This document shows positions 1 through 12,100 of a DNA stretch of 64,000 bases, piece after piece. The stretch covers positions 3,906,001-3,970,000 of the forward strand of contig OU015541.1 in the NCBI GenBank assembly GCA_907165065.1. The letters are read 5' to 3'. The position numbers and the translations under genes were made by a program. The stretch's first letter is position 1, and every line of letters starts with the position of its first letter. The DNA is from Caprimulgus europaeus (taxonomy: Eukaryota > Chordata > Aves > Caprimulgiformes > Caprimulgidae). A model generated the notes under the pieces. The model did no database searches. It was not told where the DNA came from and saw nothing but the letters and a program-made list of their open reading frames with translations.

Positions 1-3000
1 TTCATTTTCACCTGGAGCTGATACCTGCACTGTGTAGACCTCTGCATAACCACTGTGGTTATCCTTGTGGATGCTTTTCTAGAATTCACCAACCAACCAC
101 GTTTGTTAGTGAAACTCAAGGGCCTGGATTGCTGACTGTGTCAAAGCCTTTGGCAAGAAAGTTCAAGTAAAAGTTTTTTCTGTGTTTGTTGTGCAGCACA
201 GACCACCTGAGGTTCTAAGTACCTAAACTAAGACAATGCACCTAATGTGGTGGTGCACATCTCTGTCTTCAGTAATATCTAATCCACAGCTGTGTTGCCA
301 TGAGTTGGTGTATAGATTGTCCTTAATGAGTTGTTGGTTTATTACAGATGCTCTTCTTTGACTTATGCAAATAATTCTAAATTTACTAAAAGTTGCCTTA
401 TGTTAGGGAAGATTCCCTTAATTACCCAGATTTTCATGGAGGTGCAGTGAACCAGTAGACTTTGATAGGTTCTCCCCTCTTTTCCTGGCCTTTCATTCCT
501 ATAGAGTGAGAGCTTTTCCAGGTGGGTCAGTTATCATATGAGGAGGAATGGTGGATTGTCAGACAATGTTGGTCAGTGCCAGGTTATCCTGTCTTTTCTG
601 CAATAAGGAGTCCTGTCATATATATCCCTTCTGCTGAAAGTTCTTCCTGTAGTTTGTATAGGCAGCTCCCCTTTTCTCCAGTATTATTCTAGCTTTTTGT
701 ATTGGGAAAATCTTAGCAACTTTGTCCTTTTATAAAGGTTTTGTCATTCCAGGGTCTCTGTCACCTGATCCAATAATCTACAGAGTGTTGACTCATCTCC
801 TTTGCTTTATATGGTTTTTGTGGTGTGTATGATACCACTTGCATAACCTTACACACAATTGCTTTCCTTCTGGTTGCAACAGAATCACTTCTGACAATAC
901 AGAAGGGATACTATTCTAAAGCTTTCTCCTGCTAAATAGCACAGCCTGCTTATGATTGCTATCAGATTTTTTTGCCCTGTCAAATGTTTGCAGTATCTTG
1001 CCACAAATGACTATGTGATTGAGAGCTTAAGGCACAAACTGCTCTGACATTAAGATAACTGCTTAGGGAACTTGCCTGGCAAATCGAGTTAGGATTTGAA
1101 GATTTGTCAGATGTCGGTGGACTTTGATCAATAACTCTCTTTTCTAGAGATGTTTGTAAAGACTTTGATTTCCTACACCAGAAGCCTCAATCCTCTAGTT
1201 ATTCTTTCCAGCCTTGGACGTTCTTTCTGAATGTCAGTGTGTGTGTGTGTGTTGAAGGTGACTCTTGACTGCCTAACAGTTCTCACTGGCCCTAACTGTT
1301 GTTCTCTGGAAATAAAATTCAGTTCCTTTTTTACTTTAAGAAGATAATTTCCTCAGGACATTGGAAAAAGGTATTCTCCATGCAATTTCAAGACTATACA
1401 TCCATAATTCTTATGTCTCAGCTACTAAAAAAATAAAAGAACTTATTAAAAGTCTAGGTTCCTCATTAATGATTCTGAATTGATTGGGATTAGACCATAA
1501 GATACATTGTGAATAATGAGCAAAATCTGTAAGCTTGAATCTTCTGTTCAGTAGATGCTGTCACTTGTGATCTGATAGGATACTTCCTGGGTTTTTTTCT
1601 TTCACAGATCTACAAAAATTTCATTCTTGCACACTGATGTGCCCACTGACAAGCAGGGCCATAACTGTTTATGACCCTCATGTTAGGTGCTTGCTAACTG
1701 GAGATGAAGTTGTCCAGTGTGTCACCTACTGGATGAATCGAGCCCCTGAGAAGTGCAGCAGTGACTCTGAGAGAGGGAGACACCTGGATGTGTTGCTGGT
1801 TGAGTGCCTGCTGGGTGTTGTTCTCAGAGGTGACAATTTGCTGGACTGTGTGTTTCCTCAGAACAGGAATCTGAAGATGCCTGCTATATCTGCAGAAAGT
1901 TTTAACTCTCTCATTGGGAAATCCAGCTCCTATAAATATTATTAATCTAGGTTTATCAGGAAAAACTGGTAACAAACCAGGAAACTGTTTTGGTTTGGGT
2001 GGGTTTTTTTTAATGTAGTTTCTCAAGCAAGAAAGCTGTGTGTCGTGGGAGCTACACAGTAATCAGAGTGGTCTTCAGTGGCTACAAAATATTTTTAAAT
2101 TCTTCTTCCTTTATTATTCTGGTAATTATTTTTGTTTAGTCTTTTGCTAAGCCAAGATGTGTTTCAAAGAAAGAAGGAAGAGGAAGGCATTAGAAAAAAG
2201 CCTGGTTTGTGTTTTTTGGACATGTCATATGGCCAGAGCTCTTCACTTTTTATTCCAATGTGTGATTTTACAAGTTTTATTAATTTAAAAAACAAAACAA
2301 AACCACAAAACCCCTCCAACAAAACCCCCCAAAGCACAACTCTTTAAATGGAAATGCCGCTAGCAAATGGAAATACAAATGGCAAGAGACAGAGGTGACA
2401 CAGTGTAGAATCATGCAGCTACATCATATAATAATGAACTTTTCCATCCAAACTCTCAAAACCAGGAGAGATCTGCAAAGGTCTCCACAACAAGAACACA
2501 GGAGATGACCATTGTACCAGTCAGGAACACAACTCTCATTGGCATCAGGAGCAATCCACCTCAATTTTGTTAGTCCTTCCTTTGGAGCTGTGATGAGTTG
2601 TTTGATTCAAACTAAAATATGAGCCTCTTTCAGGGTTCTCTGAAGCCTCTAACTTCTAACAAAAATGGTAATTAATTTTAATTTTAATTAACTTTCTAAT
2701 GAGACAGTTGGAAAGAATGCTTGAATTTTTGCATTTTTAATAGCAGGTATGATTTTAGAGTACACGTGTTCAGACTTTCTAGGAAAAAGAAGGAAGGGAG
2801 AAATTTAAAATGGCCAAGTTTTATTGTCACCTTTTTCTAATTGAACATTTCCAATGATCTTTCTTAGCTGTTTGGCCTCTAATAGCAATTCGTCTATTTG
2901 TGGTACAAAAACCTGGATGATAAACTTGAAACAGAAAGATATTTTGATCCTTAGTTTAAATGTGTTGCTGAATTTACTTAGGGAAGTGAGATACCTTGGT

Positions 3001-6000
3001 ACAATTCTGGCTGTCTTCTAGTACCCAGTAGTCATTTCTGATCCATTTCATACAGTGTTTGCACCCTTCTGCACTGGAGTTTGAGGTGATGATACTTATT
3101 TGTATTTAAATATTTAAAATGTATGTTTTGGAATGTAAGAGAAAGAAATGTGGGGGTTTTTTTTTCTACACACCTGGCTGTCAGTCCATCCTTTCTTCCA
3201 TTGCAACAAATGAATCAGCTGAGAGATGGTTGATGTATCTATGGAGGGAAGGGGCTGGTAGAGTCCTACATGGACTTTGTTTGGAAGTGGGAAATATATG
3301 GGACTTTCTTTTTAATTCTTAATCAAGTTACTTGCAATGAGCTTTCTCAGCTTCACTGAAAATCCACTTAATTGCCAGCTTGGGTATACTTTTGGGTTAG
3401 TGGGTTTCTTTTTTAGTCAGTTGGGTTGGAGAAGAGTCTGTAGTTGGGCTGGAAGGAGAGAAGGTGAGAGAGCAACTGCATCTCCCTTTTTAAAGAATCC
3501 TCAACAAGGCTGGAGAGGTGTAAAGTGTTCAGTCAAAAATTACTTGCTGGCACACTGTATTACAGGAGAATTTCAATAACAAAGTTATTATTAACAATCT
3601 GAATTTTTACACCTTTTCTGAAATCACCCATATACTAACAAGATATAATTTCAAGCAGGTAAAATATCTTCTATCATCACATCATCATTAAAGTTTATGC
3701 AAGACTAGTCTGATGTTTGTAATTGTCTTTATGTTTCTATATAGCCCCTGAAGTGTGCACAGCAATTTATCTATCAATGGTAGACCCTAACTTAAAGACA
3801 TGTTAGAAACTGTATAGATTGAAAATAGCTATGTATCAAATATGAGTGCAATATAAAAGAACTATTCAAATAGGGACAGGTATGAATGTAGCTTTGTATG
3901 AATTACTTTTTTTATAATGACTTCAATACTTGAGGGAAGGTTCAGACTTCCCATAGTTAGAAAATCTAGCAGGATAGTGCTTATGTTTGAATTGGTGTCA
4001 GGGTTTGAATTACAAATGATTGTTTTATCTGTCTACTGCCAAAAATTGAACTTTCTTGGTATGTTTTCTAACGCTCCCATTAAGAAGCTTTTCACTGTCT
4101 GTTCCAGCAGCTGTGCTATGTGAAGGTGTGGGCATGGTCTAATTTTGCACGTGGCTCATGGAGAATATTTCATTGTTCAGACATTGTGCTTGTTCTTCAG
4201 GGGTAATCAACCTTCATTTTTGTGGTTCTCCTTTCTTTTCTCTCTTTTCTCATTCATGTTTTGGGGAGCAAAACAATGAGTCCACACTGGGGGTGTCCTG
4301 AGGGCTGGTTGTGCTGTTGCAGGACTCTCATGGGTTGTGACTACAGATCTGTTCTTGAGCCCGATGTGTGCATTGAGCTGGAGACTGGAACAGGCAGTAG
4401 AGCTGTGTGACAGTGCCTGATGCTAGGGAGGTTTTTATATCCAGGTGAGCTGCTTGGAGTTGGCACTTTCAAATACCTTTGGTCACTTTTGCATTGAGAG
4501 AGAAGTTTAAAAAACAAACAACCTTGCCCTTCCCCTACTCCAGAACTAGAGTTAGTATCTCCTATGTTGCTTTGGGAAGGAAAAAATATTTAACACTTTA
4601 AAGAAGATGTAAACTGGTTTAATGTCTCTCTGTGTGACTCTGCTTTGTTAACAGGGAGTTAATGCAGAGAATGTAAGGAACAAATTAGGGGTAAATCAAC
4701 CAATATAACTTGTTGGCTCTGCTTCATTAAAGGAGAGTTAATGTAGAGAATGTAAGGAACAAATTAGGGGCAAATAGAACCTGTTTTTCTCGTGATGTTA
4801 TTTTTGTATATGGATTTTTGCAGTTTAACACTAATTTTCCAACAGTCCAAGGCGACTGTTTAAGGCATTGTCTGTAAAACATTTCAGCACTTCATCTCTG
4901 ATCTGAATAGAAAAGCAAATAAAAGCTCGATTCTTTTGAAGTAGTCGTGCTCTGAGATGGCATAGACAGATCTCCAGGTATTGTTGGGGAATGTCTATAG
5001 GCTTTTTATTCACTGAACAACACTTAAGAAAAACTTCCTGATTTCACTAGTGCCTCTTGATTTTCGTGATGAAGTTTTCTCCTGTAGTCTGTTGCTCAGA
5101 AAGGCTGACTAATTTTGAGTGCCCAGTTTGTTTCCTTAGGTGGCTTTTTCAGAGCTGATGAGGTCCTGGGGCTCTCATGGACTGACTGATGCATGCTGAA
5201 TGAATGAGCTCTTGAAAAACAGTTTGTGTTGTCCAGATCCTGTTTGTGCCTTCAAGAAAGAGAGACTATCATCTGAAAATCTGCCTGTTAAAGATCTGCT
5301 TCCCTATAGCTGCTGTATAAATCTGCTCCCTATAGCTACCCAGTGGGGTTAAGTGTATTGATCTGAGTGACTGAGCAGGGAATGACTGCCTCGCTTCCCT
5401 CTCCATTTTATTTTTCTTTTGGGGTGTCACACAGCACAGTGCAGTCTGTTGCAGATGCACATGAGAAAGATTATGATTTTATAGCCACTTTCATTACTAA
5501 ATTCGTTATGGGAAATTAATTTAGAACTTACACAATTGTGTTCCTGTCGATGGTGAAGCCTATGTTTGATTTTATTTTTTTTTTCCTCATCTTAAATAAA
5601 AACTAACAGGAATCTTACCTAATGGCAAGATTTTCTTTTATTTGCAGTGTTTCATAAAACAAATTTCTTAGTAAAGAGCAGGTAGGATTTTTACACGATT
5701 GCTGATTTTAACCTCTAGTCACATGGAATTTTTTGGTTGGAGTGAATACAACTCATTGTGTGTTCTGATGCACACCACACTGAGCATTTTGGTGGAGAAG
5801 GAGTATTTCTGTAGTGAAGCTATTCCATACAAAATGTGATAATGCAGCAATGTGTATTTTGCTTTTATTCTAAGCCACTTCTGTGAGCTGTGTAGTCCTT
5901 CAACAATACATTAATTCCACATTGTATCCAACTTGGATGCAAAATCTGAAAAATTATGTTCTTTCATATATGAAAGTGATGTACATTTCTTGACCAGTTT

Positions 6001-6012
6001 CTTTTCTAACAG
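1..6012 (+). other. TAF4 intron 1 (3' part)
   Basis: No supportable gene or exon. The sequence is AT-rich with an imperfect 79-bp tandem duplication at 4638-4776 and a short (TG)n run near 1238-1253. It ends in the acceptor TTCTAACAG at 6012. Short open frames such as 1637-1945 (+) and 1694-2026 (-) overlap on opposite strands, match nothing I recognise and have no splice or codon logic. The first 2.6 kb may contain decayed repeat sequence that I could not assign. Confidence 0.7.
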
Positions 6013-6179
6013 GCATGGTCCTTGTGCGCAGTGAGAACGGGCAGTTGCTGATGATCCCCCAACAAGCCTTGGCGCAGATGCAAGCGCAGGCACATGCCCA
6101 GTCTCAGCCTCAAAATACTATGACTCCTCGTCCTGCTACACCTACCAGTGCTCCTCCAGTGCAGATATCGACAGTACAG
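6013..6179 (+). CDS. TAF4: TAF4 exon 2
   Basis: Acceptor AACAG ends at 6012 and the donor GTTAGT starts at 6180. The exon opens with the last two bases of a split codon and then reads VLVRSENGQLLMIPQQALA and on to ISTVQ, 55 codons, ending in phase 0. It is glutamine/alanine/proline rich, as expected for this part of TAF4. The ATG at 6015 is not an initiation codon: it lies two bases inside the exon in the running frame, and the human protein has a different residue at this point followed by the same VLVRSENGQLL. Confidence 0.95.
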
Positions 6180-9100
6180 GTTAGTTCCATCATCTGTAGT
6201 GTTAAAAACTGTAAAGATTGTTTTCCTATGAAGAATATACCAAAAAGAAAGGTTTGATGTTAGTGATTTGAAGAAACTATTGACCAAACTGGTGCTGTAC
6301 AAGCTTTTCCACATGCCAAAATTAGCCTTTTGTTCCTAGTTCTGTTACAGTTTGGCTGTTACTCATCAAAAATATTTTTACCTAGCTGAGTGGCATTCAG
6401 TTTAAAACTGTTTGATAAAAAGACCATTCAAGACCATATATGGTTAATGTGTAGAACTCTCTTCCCCACAGAATCATTATTCCTTATAAAACTGAAAAAA
6501 GTGGGTATAGGTATATGTACACTGAGATCAGCACAGCTGCATTAAGTTCAAGACTGAAGAATCCTTCTCACAGTTTTATAGTGGCCCAGATGCATTCTTT
6601 TGTATCTGTAATAATGACAACTATCCAGAGACAAAATACTAGATAAGGTAGATTGTATTTAAATGCAGGAACTAATGTGTTTGGTTTATTTGCTCCTCCC
6701 CAGGCTCCAGGAACGCCTATTATTGCACGACAGGTGACACCAACTACTATTATCAAGCAAGTGTCTCAGGCTCAAACGACAGTGCAACCCACAACAACGC
6801 TACAGCGTCCTCCTGTTGTGCAAGTGAGTTTGTAGAGAAGTCATGTATAAATGAGATACATCAGTTGTTAGGATTAGCTGAAAACCTGCTTGAGACTGCC
6901 AGAAATACGGGAAAGCTAATTGCCATGTGCATGGAAGAAATATCTTCTGCATTATCCTTTCTAAAACATTTGCAGATCTCAATTTACTTTATATTTTGGA
7001 TGTATATGAATTATTTTTATATGTATAATTATTTCATATTATACCTATATGTGTATATATTTAAAGCTATCCTGTTATTAGTTGGTATAATCACAGGACT
7101 GACTGAAATAAAATACCTTTTTGCTTTCTGCTTCAAGAAAGTGACACCAATTCCCTTTGGATTTGGAACTGTGATGTTATTCCTGTGATGGATCTGTAGT
7201 CCTCAAATTCTGCAGCAAATCTTACAGTTACAAAAGAGACTGCACTGGTAGCCTTCTCTGCCACAAGCCTTCTCCCTCTTACACGAGTCTCCGCTTTGGT
7301 CTGTGTATTTAAGGAGATTCTGATACTGAGGGATAAATCACAGTGTCTGTAGCCTGTGTTAGCGATAGGAGTTGTGGTGTGAGTTTAAAACACAGTGCAG
7401 AAGTGTGAAATTCTCCACGTGACTTCCAGGCAGCAGTGATACAATATGATTGCTGTCGCCTCATCTGTTTCATTTTCTTCATCCTTTGAGTAGACAGGAT
7501 TAGAGAGTTTTAATTTAAAGCATGCACATTTTGCTCTGCATCCAGTTAACCTTTTTTCCCCTTAGAGAGCCTTTGCCTATGCCAGTGATCTTTCCAGATC
7601 TAAGAGTTAATTTACCTAACTGAATTTCCTTAATTTGCACTGCTGTTATACTGGACAAAAAAAATTCCATCTACATAATTTTTGTGGTAATGAGCATACT
7701 GTGGACTTTGTTTATCCTGATTTAAAAAAAATGAGACAAATTAAATCATTGTCTCCTTTTCTGTCTCACAAAATACCAATGAAAGTTAGATTTGGTATCA
7801 CTGCACCCTCTTTTCTTGTGCATCTTTATATAAAAAGCAAGTTTACAAATGATTTGTCAAAATTCTGAGGGCTAGTTTTAGCTTGGTAAGAATTACTGCC
7901 TCTCTGATTGGGTTGTCGTTACTAATTAGACTGTATTGGAAGTCCATGAATGAACTGTGTATGTGAATAGTTCTTGTTTACAATGTTGATTCTTTAAAGG
8001 TGATTTTCCTACTTTGAATGACCAACTTGTCTACAAAACTAGAAAAATGTTTTGTCCCATTGTTCACCAAAAACACCTGGATAAGAGCTGAGCGCTTGTG
8101 TCTGTTGTGCCTTTCTAGAAATTCCTCCCTTTGAAAGTGGCATTTAAGAGAACAGGCAAAAAAAAAGCTCTTGCATTCACTGAAATGTAGTTCTTTTCTA
8201 ATTGTGTTTTTAAACCACAGGGCATGGGAGTGTTTGTGGTATTAGTTTTGCTGTTTTATTCAGTAACCAAAAATCATGCAATTCTTAATCGACTTTCAGG
8301 ATTTCAGTTCAGACTCTGTAGTGTTTTGTGCCATCTGGTGGCTCTGTCGTTCCACTGCTGCAGATGACGGAGTAACTTCTTTTTATAGTAGCTATGAAAG
8401 GTCTTCTGCTGTCCCGTGGCTTGGTTTCTGTTTGATGGTTCAGGAAGACAGATTTTGGTATGTTTCAAGTGAAATAATCTTCTGTTTGTATTCTCTACAG
8501 CCTCAGATTGTTCTGGGTGGTACTGCACAAACAACTACCTTGGGAACAGCAACGGCAGTACAAACTGGAACTCCTCAGAGAACAGTGCAAGGAACAACAG
8601 CAACCTCCACTGCTGCCACAGTAAGACAGAGTGCATTTAGCATCTTTTTTGTTCATTCAAATATGCATGTGTGTATATACATACACATATATATGTATAT
8701 AGACACATAAACAGAGATCAGAGTGGAGAGTAGTCAGGAGTTCTGTGAACTATTGGTCTTGGAAAAAGTAAACTTTTAATAGAACCATTTAATTTATGAA
8801 GTGTGAACACAGGTCACTTGTATTTTGACAGCTGTCAAAGTATTAATTTTGATTTCTGTAACAGTTTTAAAGCATTCCTTTTTAAAAAACATATTAGGTG
8901 TATCTTATAGAAAAGTGAATTGTTCAGCACTGCAGAGTAGAATCAGTATGGGAAGGGATAAGTAGTTGGCACTGATTCATTCAAGATGCAGATTTCCAGG
9001 ACTGCACAACAGGGATTGTGCAATTTGCTATTCTTAAAATACTTGATGTTCCTCACTTATTAAGAATCATAATTTATTAAATTTTGATAACAAAAATGTA

Positions 9101-12100
9101 CAAAACGTGTTTATATGAAGCAAAATAATAATTTTAGTCTGATTATGTCTTAAGCAATGAGGGACATAAAGCTATAAATAATATTCTGCAGTGATGAACT
9201 AAAGGAGGACTTGATTTCTCAGAGTATATGGTCAGATCATATATTTAAAAGCATTTATCTTCCCTTCTCTAACTGTTTCCCTCCTTCTCCTGTGACAGGA
9301 AACTATGGAAAATGTGAAGAAATGCAAAAACTTTCTGTCCACATTAATAAAACTGGCATCATCTGGAAAACAGTCCTCAGAGACTGCAGCTAACGTGAAA
9401 GAATTGGTACAGAACCTACTGGTAAGAAAAGTTCAATAAAAGTTGTGAAAAACAGTATTTGGTCAAACTTAGACTCAAAACTGAGAAGACTTGGTGCTGA
9501 ATATCTGTAAAAGTTCATTTCTACAAGTTTGTTCATCTGGGTTTTTTCTTTTGAAGGATGGAAAAATTGAAGCAGAAGACTTTACCAGTAGGCTGTACAG
9601 GGAACTTAATTCTTCACCTCAACCTTACCTTGTGCCTTTCCTGAAGGTAACTTGTGTTCACTAGTCCTTATGTGTTTCTGTGCTTAGGTATCAGTAGCAA
9701 TGAACACAAACACATCTTTTGGCAGTATAGATGGTGTTCCACAACTGTGTAAATGGAAGTTTTAAATCATGCCTGGTTAGACTTTTGCTTCCTTAAAAAC
9801 CATTTCTGCCTCTTGATTCCACGAGTTTGTTAGTATGATTTATTGGCACAGTCAATAATGTACTTTCTGCCATAGTGTCACATTGTAGCTCTTCTGAGAA
9901 ATCTAAAAAGTTTTCTTTCTATGACTTATAAGCAGTTTCTTTCCATAGCACTAAACCTATGAATTGATTTATTATCCTCTTTTTAGTCTTTGAAAGAAAA
10001 CGAGGGATTGAATGATACAGAAAACTGTACCTTCTGGACAAACTCACACCTGTTTGTAAGGATAAACAGGAAATTTGTCACCTCTCAATAATAAATTCCA
10101 TTTGTCATAAATTTTATAGTAATTGGCCACATTTCAAAATAATGTTTATTCTGTAACATTTATCATCTGAAAATCAGAGAAAATACAGCCTCACTGTATG
10201 GTGAGAGTGTAACTCTGCTTGGCCAATGTACGATGAAGGGATATAGTTGTGTGTTAACACTTCTGGCTTCATAAATGCTTGTTCAACATTGAGCTGTTCA
10301 CAAGGACAAAAATTGTTACCCTCAGAAAACAACTAAAGACAGACTCTGGTGAAACACTGTGGTCTTTGAGCTATTCCAAAATCTTCACCAGTGTTCCAGT
10401 ATGTCTTTTAAGCCATCACATGTTAGAACTTGGTAATTGAGGAAGGCAGCATGGGCTTGGATTGTTAAATAGGTACAGGGGTTCCAGGTAGGCTTGCATA
10501 ACCTAGATGCCCATGTTACCCCAACTTCCACAACTAAAGGTGCTGTTGCTCTGTCTAGCTTTAAATGTGAAGTGGCATGGTGTTTGTGTGTGCACTGCTA
10601 CAACGTTTTCTCAGGTGCACGCAGACTGACACGATGGACTGAAAGGAAACGCGTTGCTTCTTACATTTAATGTTTTCTTGCATGATCTAGGATTAAAATA
10701 CTCAAGCAAATTCTTTCCTTTCCTCTTTTCAGAGGAGTTTACCTGCCTTGAGACAATTAACACCAGACTCTGCAGCTTTCATTCAACAAAGTCAACAGCA
10801 ACAGCCAACGACGCAGGCGACGATAGCCACGATTCCATCCGCGGCGGTGCTCCTGAGCTCCTCGGTTCAGCGTACAGCGGGGAAGGCGACTGCAACCGTA
10901 ACGAGTACTCTCCAGCAACCTGTAATCAGCCTAACACAGCCTACACAAGTTGGTGTTAGTAAACAAGGGCAGTCTACACCACTGGTATGTAAGCTGAAGT
11001 ACCTAATCTGTTATTGCACAGATTTTTTGGTAATACAGTAACTTTTCTTTTTAAATTGGTGGTTTAGCTCAATTGGATATCCTTGACCTCTTTAGAGAAA
11101 CTAGCTACTAAGAAAAAAAAAAAGTATAATTTAAAATCCATTCTTGATTAAAGTACTGTATTATTTTCTATTTTAGCATGAAATATTGGAAGATTGTCTC
11201 AATCACAGCATATCCATGAGAGAGCATTGTTCTGGAGGATCTTCCCCATTTCATAAGTCTAACAACACGTTACCCCAAAAGAGGAGAAAGGCCTGCACAT
11301 AAAACAAATATGAACAGTATAATGTGCAGCACCTTTTTTTCCTCTTTGCATAGCAAAGCAGTGTCTGAGTGTAAGCTTTTTCTAGGATGTGTATTAATTA
11401 ATACACATTATTAAATTACTAGGGTTTTTTCTTATTTAGTTTGTCAATGTTCCCTGTAGAACATTTCACATTCATCTGAGCTGCTCTGTCCAGAAATTTT
11501 CATACAAAATGGAGAGATTGCTTCTGTCAATCCACAAACACTTCTCATTTACCTTGAGAGAGAAACAAGTGATTATATTGGTCTTACTGCCTTTATAACC
11601 TAGGTATTATAGAAGGAGGTTAGGAACCTAGGGAAGAAATAAAAACTGAACATTGACTAATAAGTGCTGCATTTACAAGAAAATAATTTGGCCTATAAGA
11701 TAGTAGCAAAAGACAGACTTGCAGAGTTATGGGAATGAAGCTTGCAAAATAGGCTGAGTTGGTAGATTTCTTTGCAGTGGTTTGAAAGTAAGTTTTTGAA
11801 AACTGAGTGCAGAAGATGAGGTTGCATGAATGGCTGAGAATATAACATTGCAGTGTAACCCTACTTTGAGCTCACGTTGAGAAGCAGTGTGGTTGCAGTT
11901 GGCTGAGACTCAGTCTAACCTATCAATCCAATAGTACTGCTGCATAGCTGTAGTTTATACTAGTTCTGGATGAAAACAGCATATGTAGAACCAACTGGAT
12001 TGTCTTTATCATGTCTCTATTTTATTCTAGAGTTTTTTCAGGCCAATCCAGTTTGCTTCTGTATCTCTGATGTGGAAACCACATGTAGAAAGTTTTAACT

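Noticed and set aside
1-2600. Impression of decayed protein-derived or repeat sequence in the first 2.6 kb (including opposite frames at 1637-2026)
   Set aside because: I could not match it to any mobile element or gene family, and no terminal repeats or motifs are visible; left as intron 1.
6015-6017. ATG as a TAF4 start codon
   Set aside because: It lies two bases after a good splice acceptor, in the middle of a conserved protein segment; the true N terminus is in an upstream exon outside the window.
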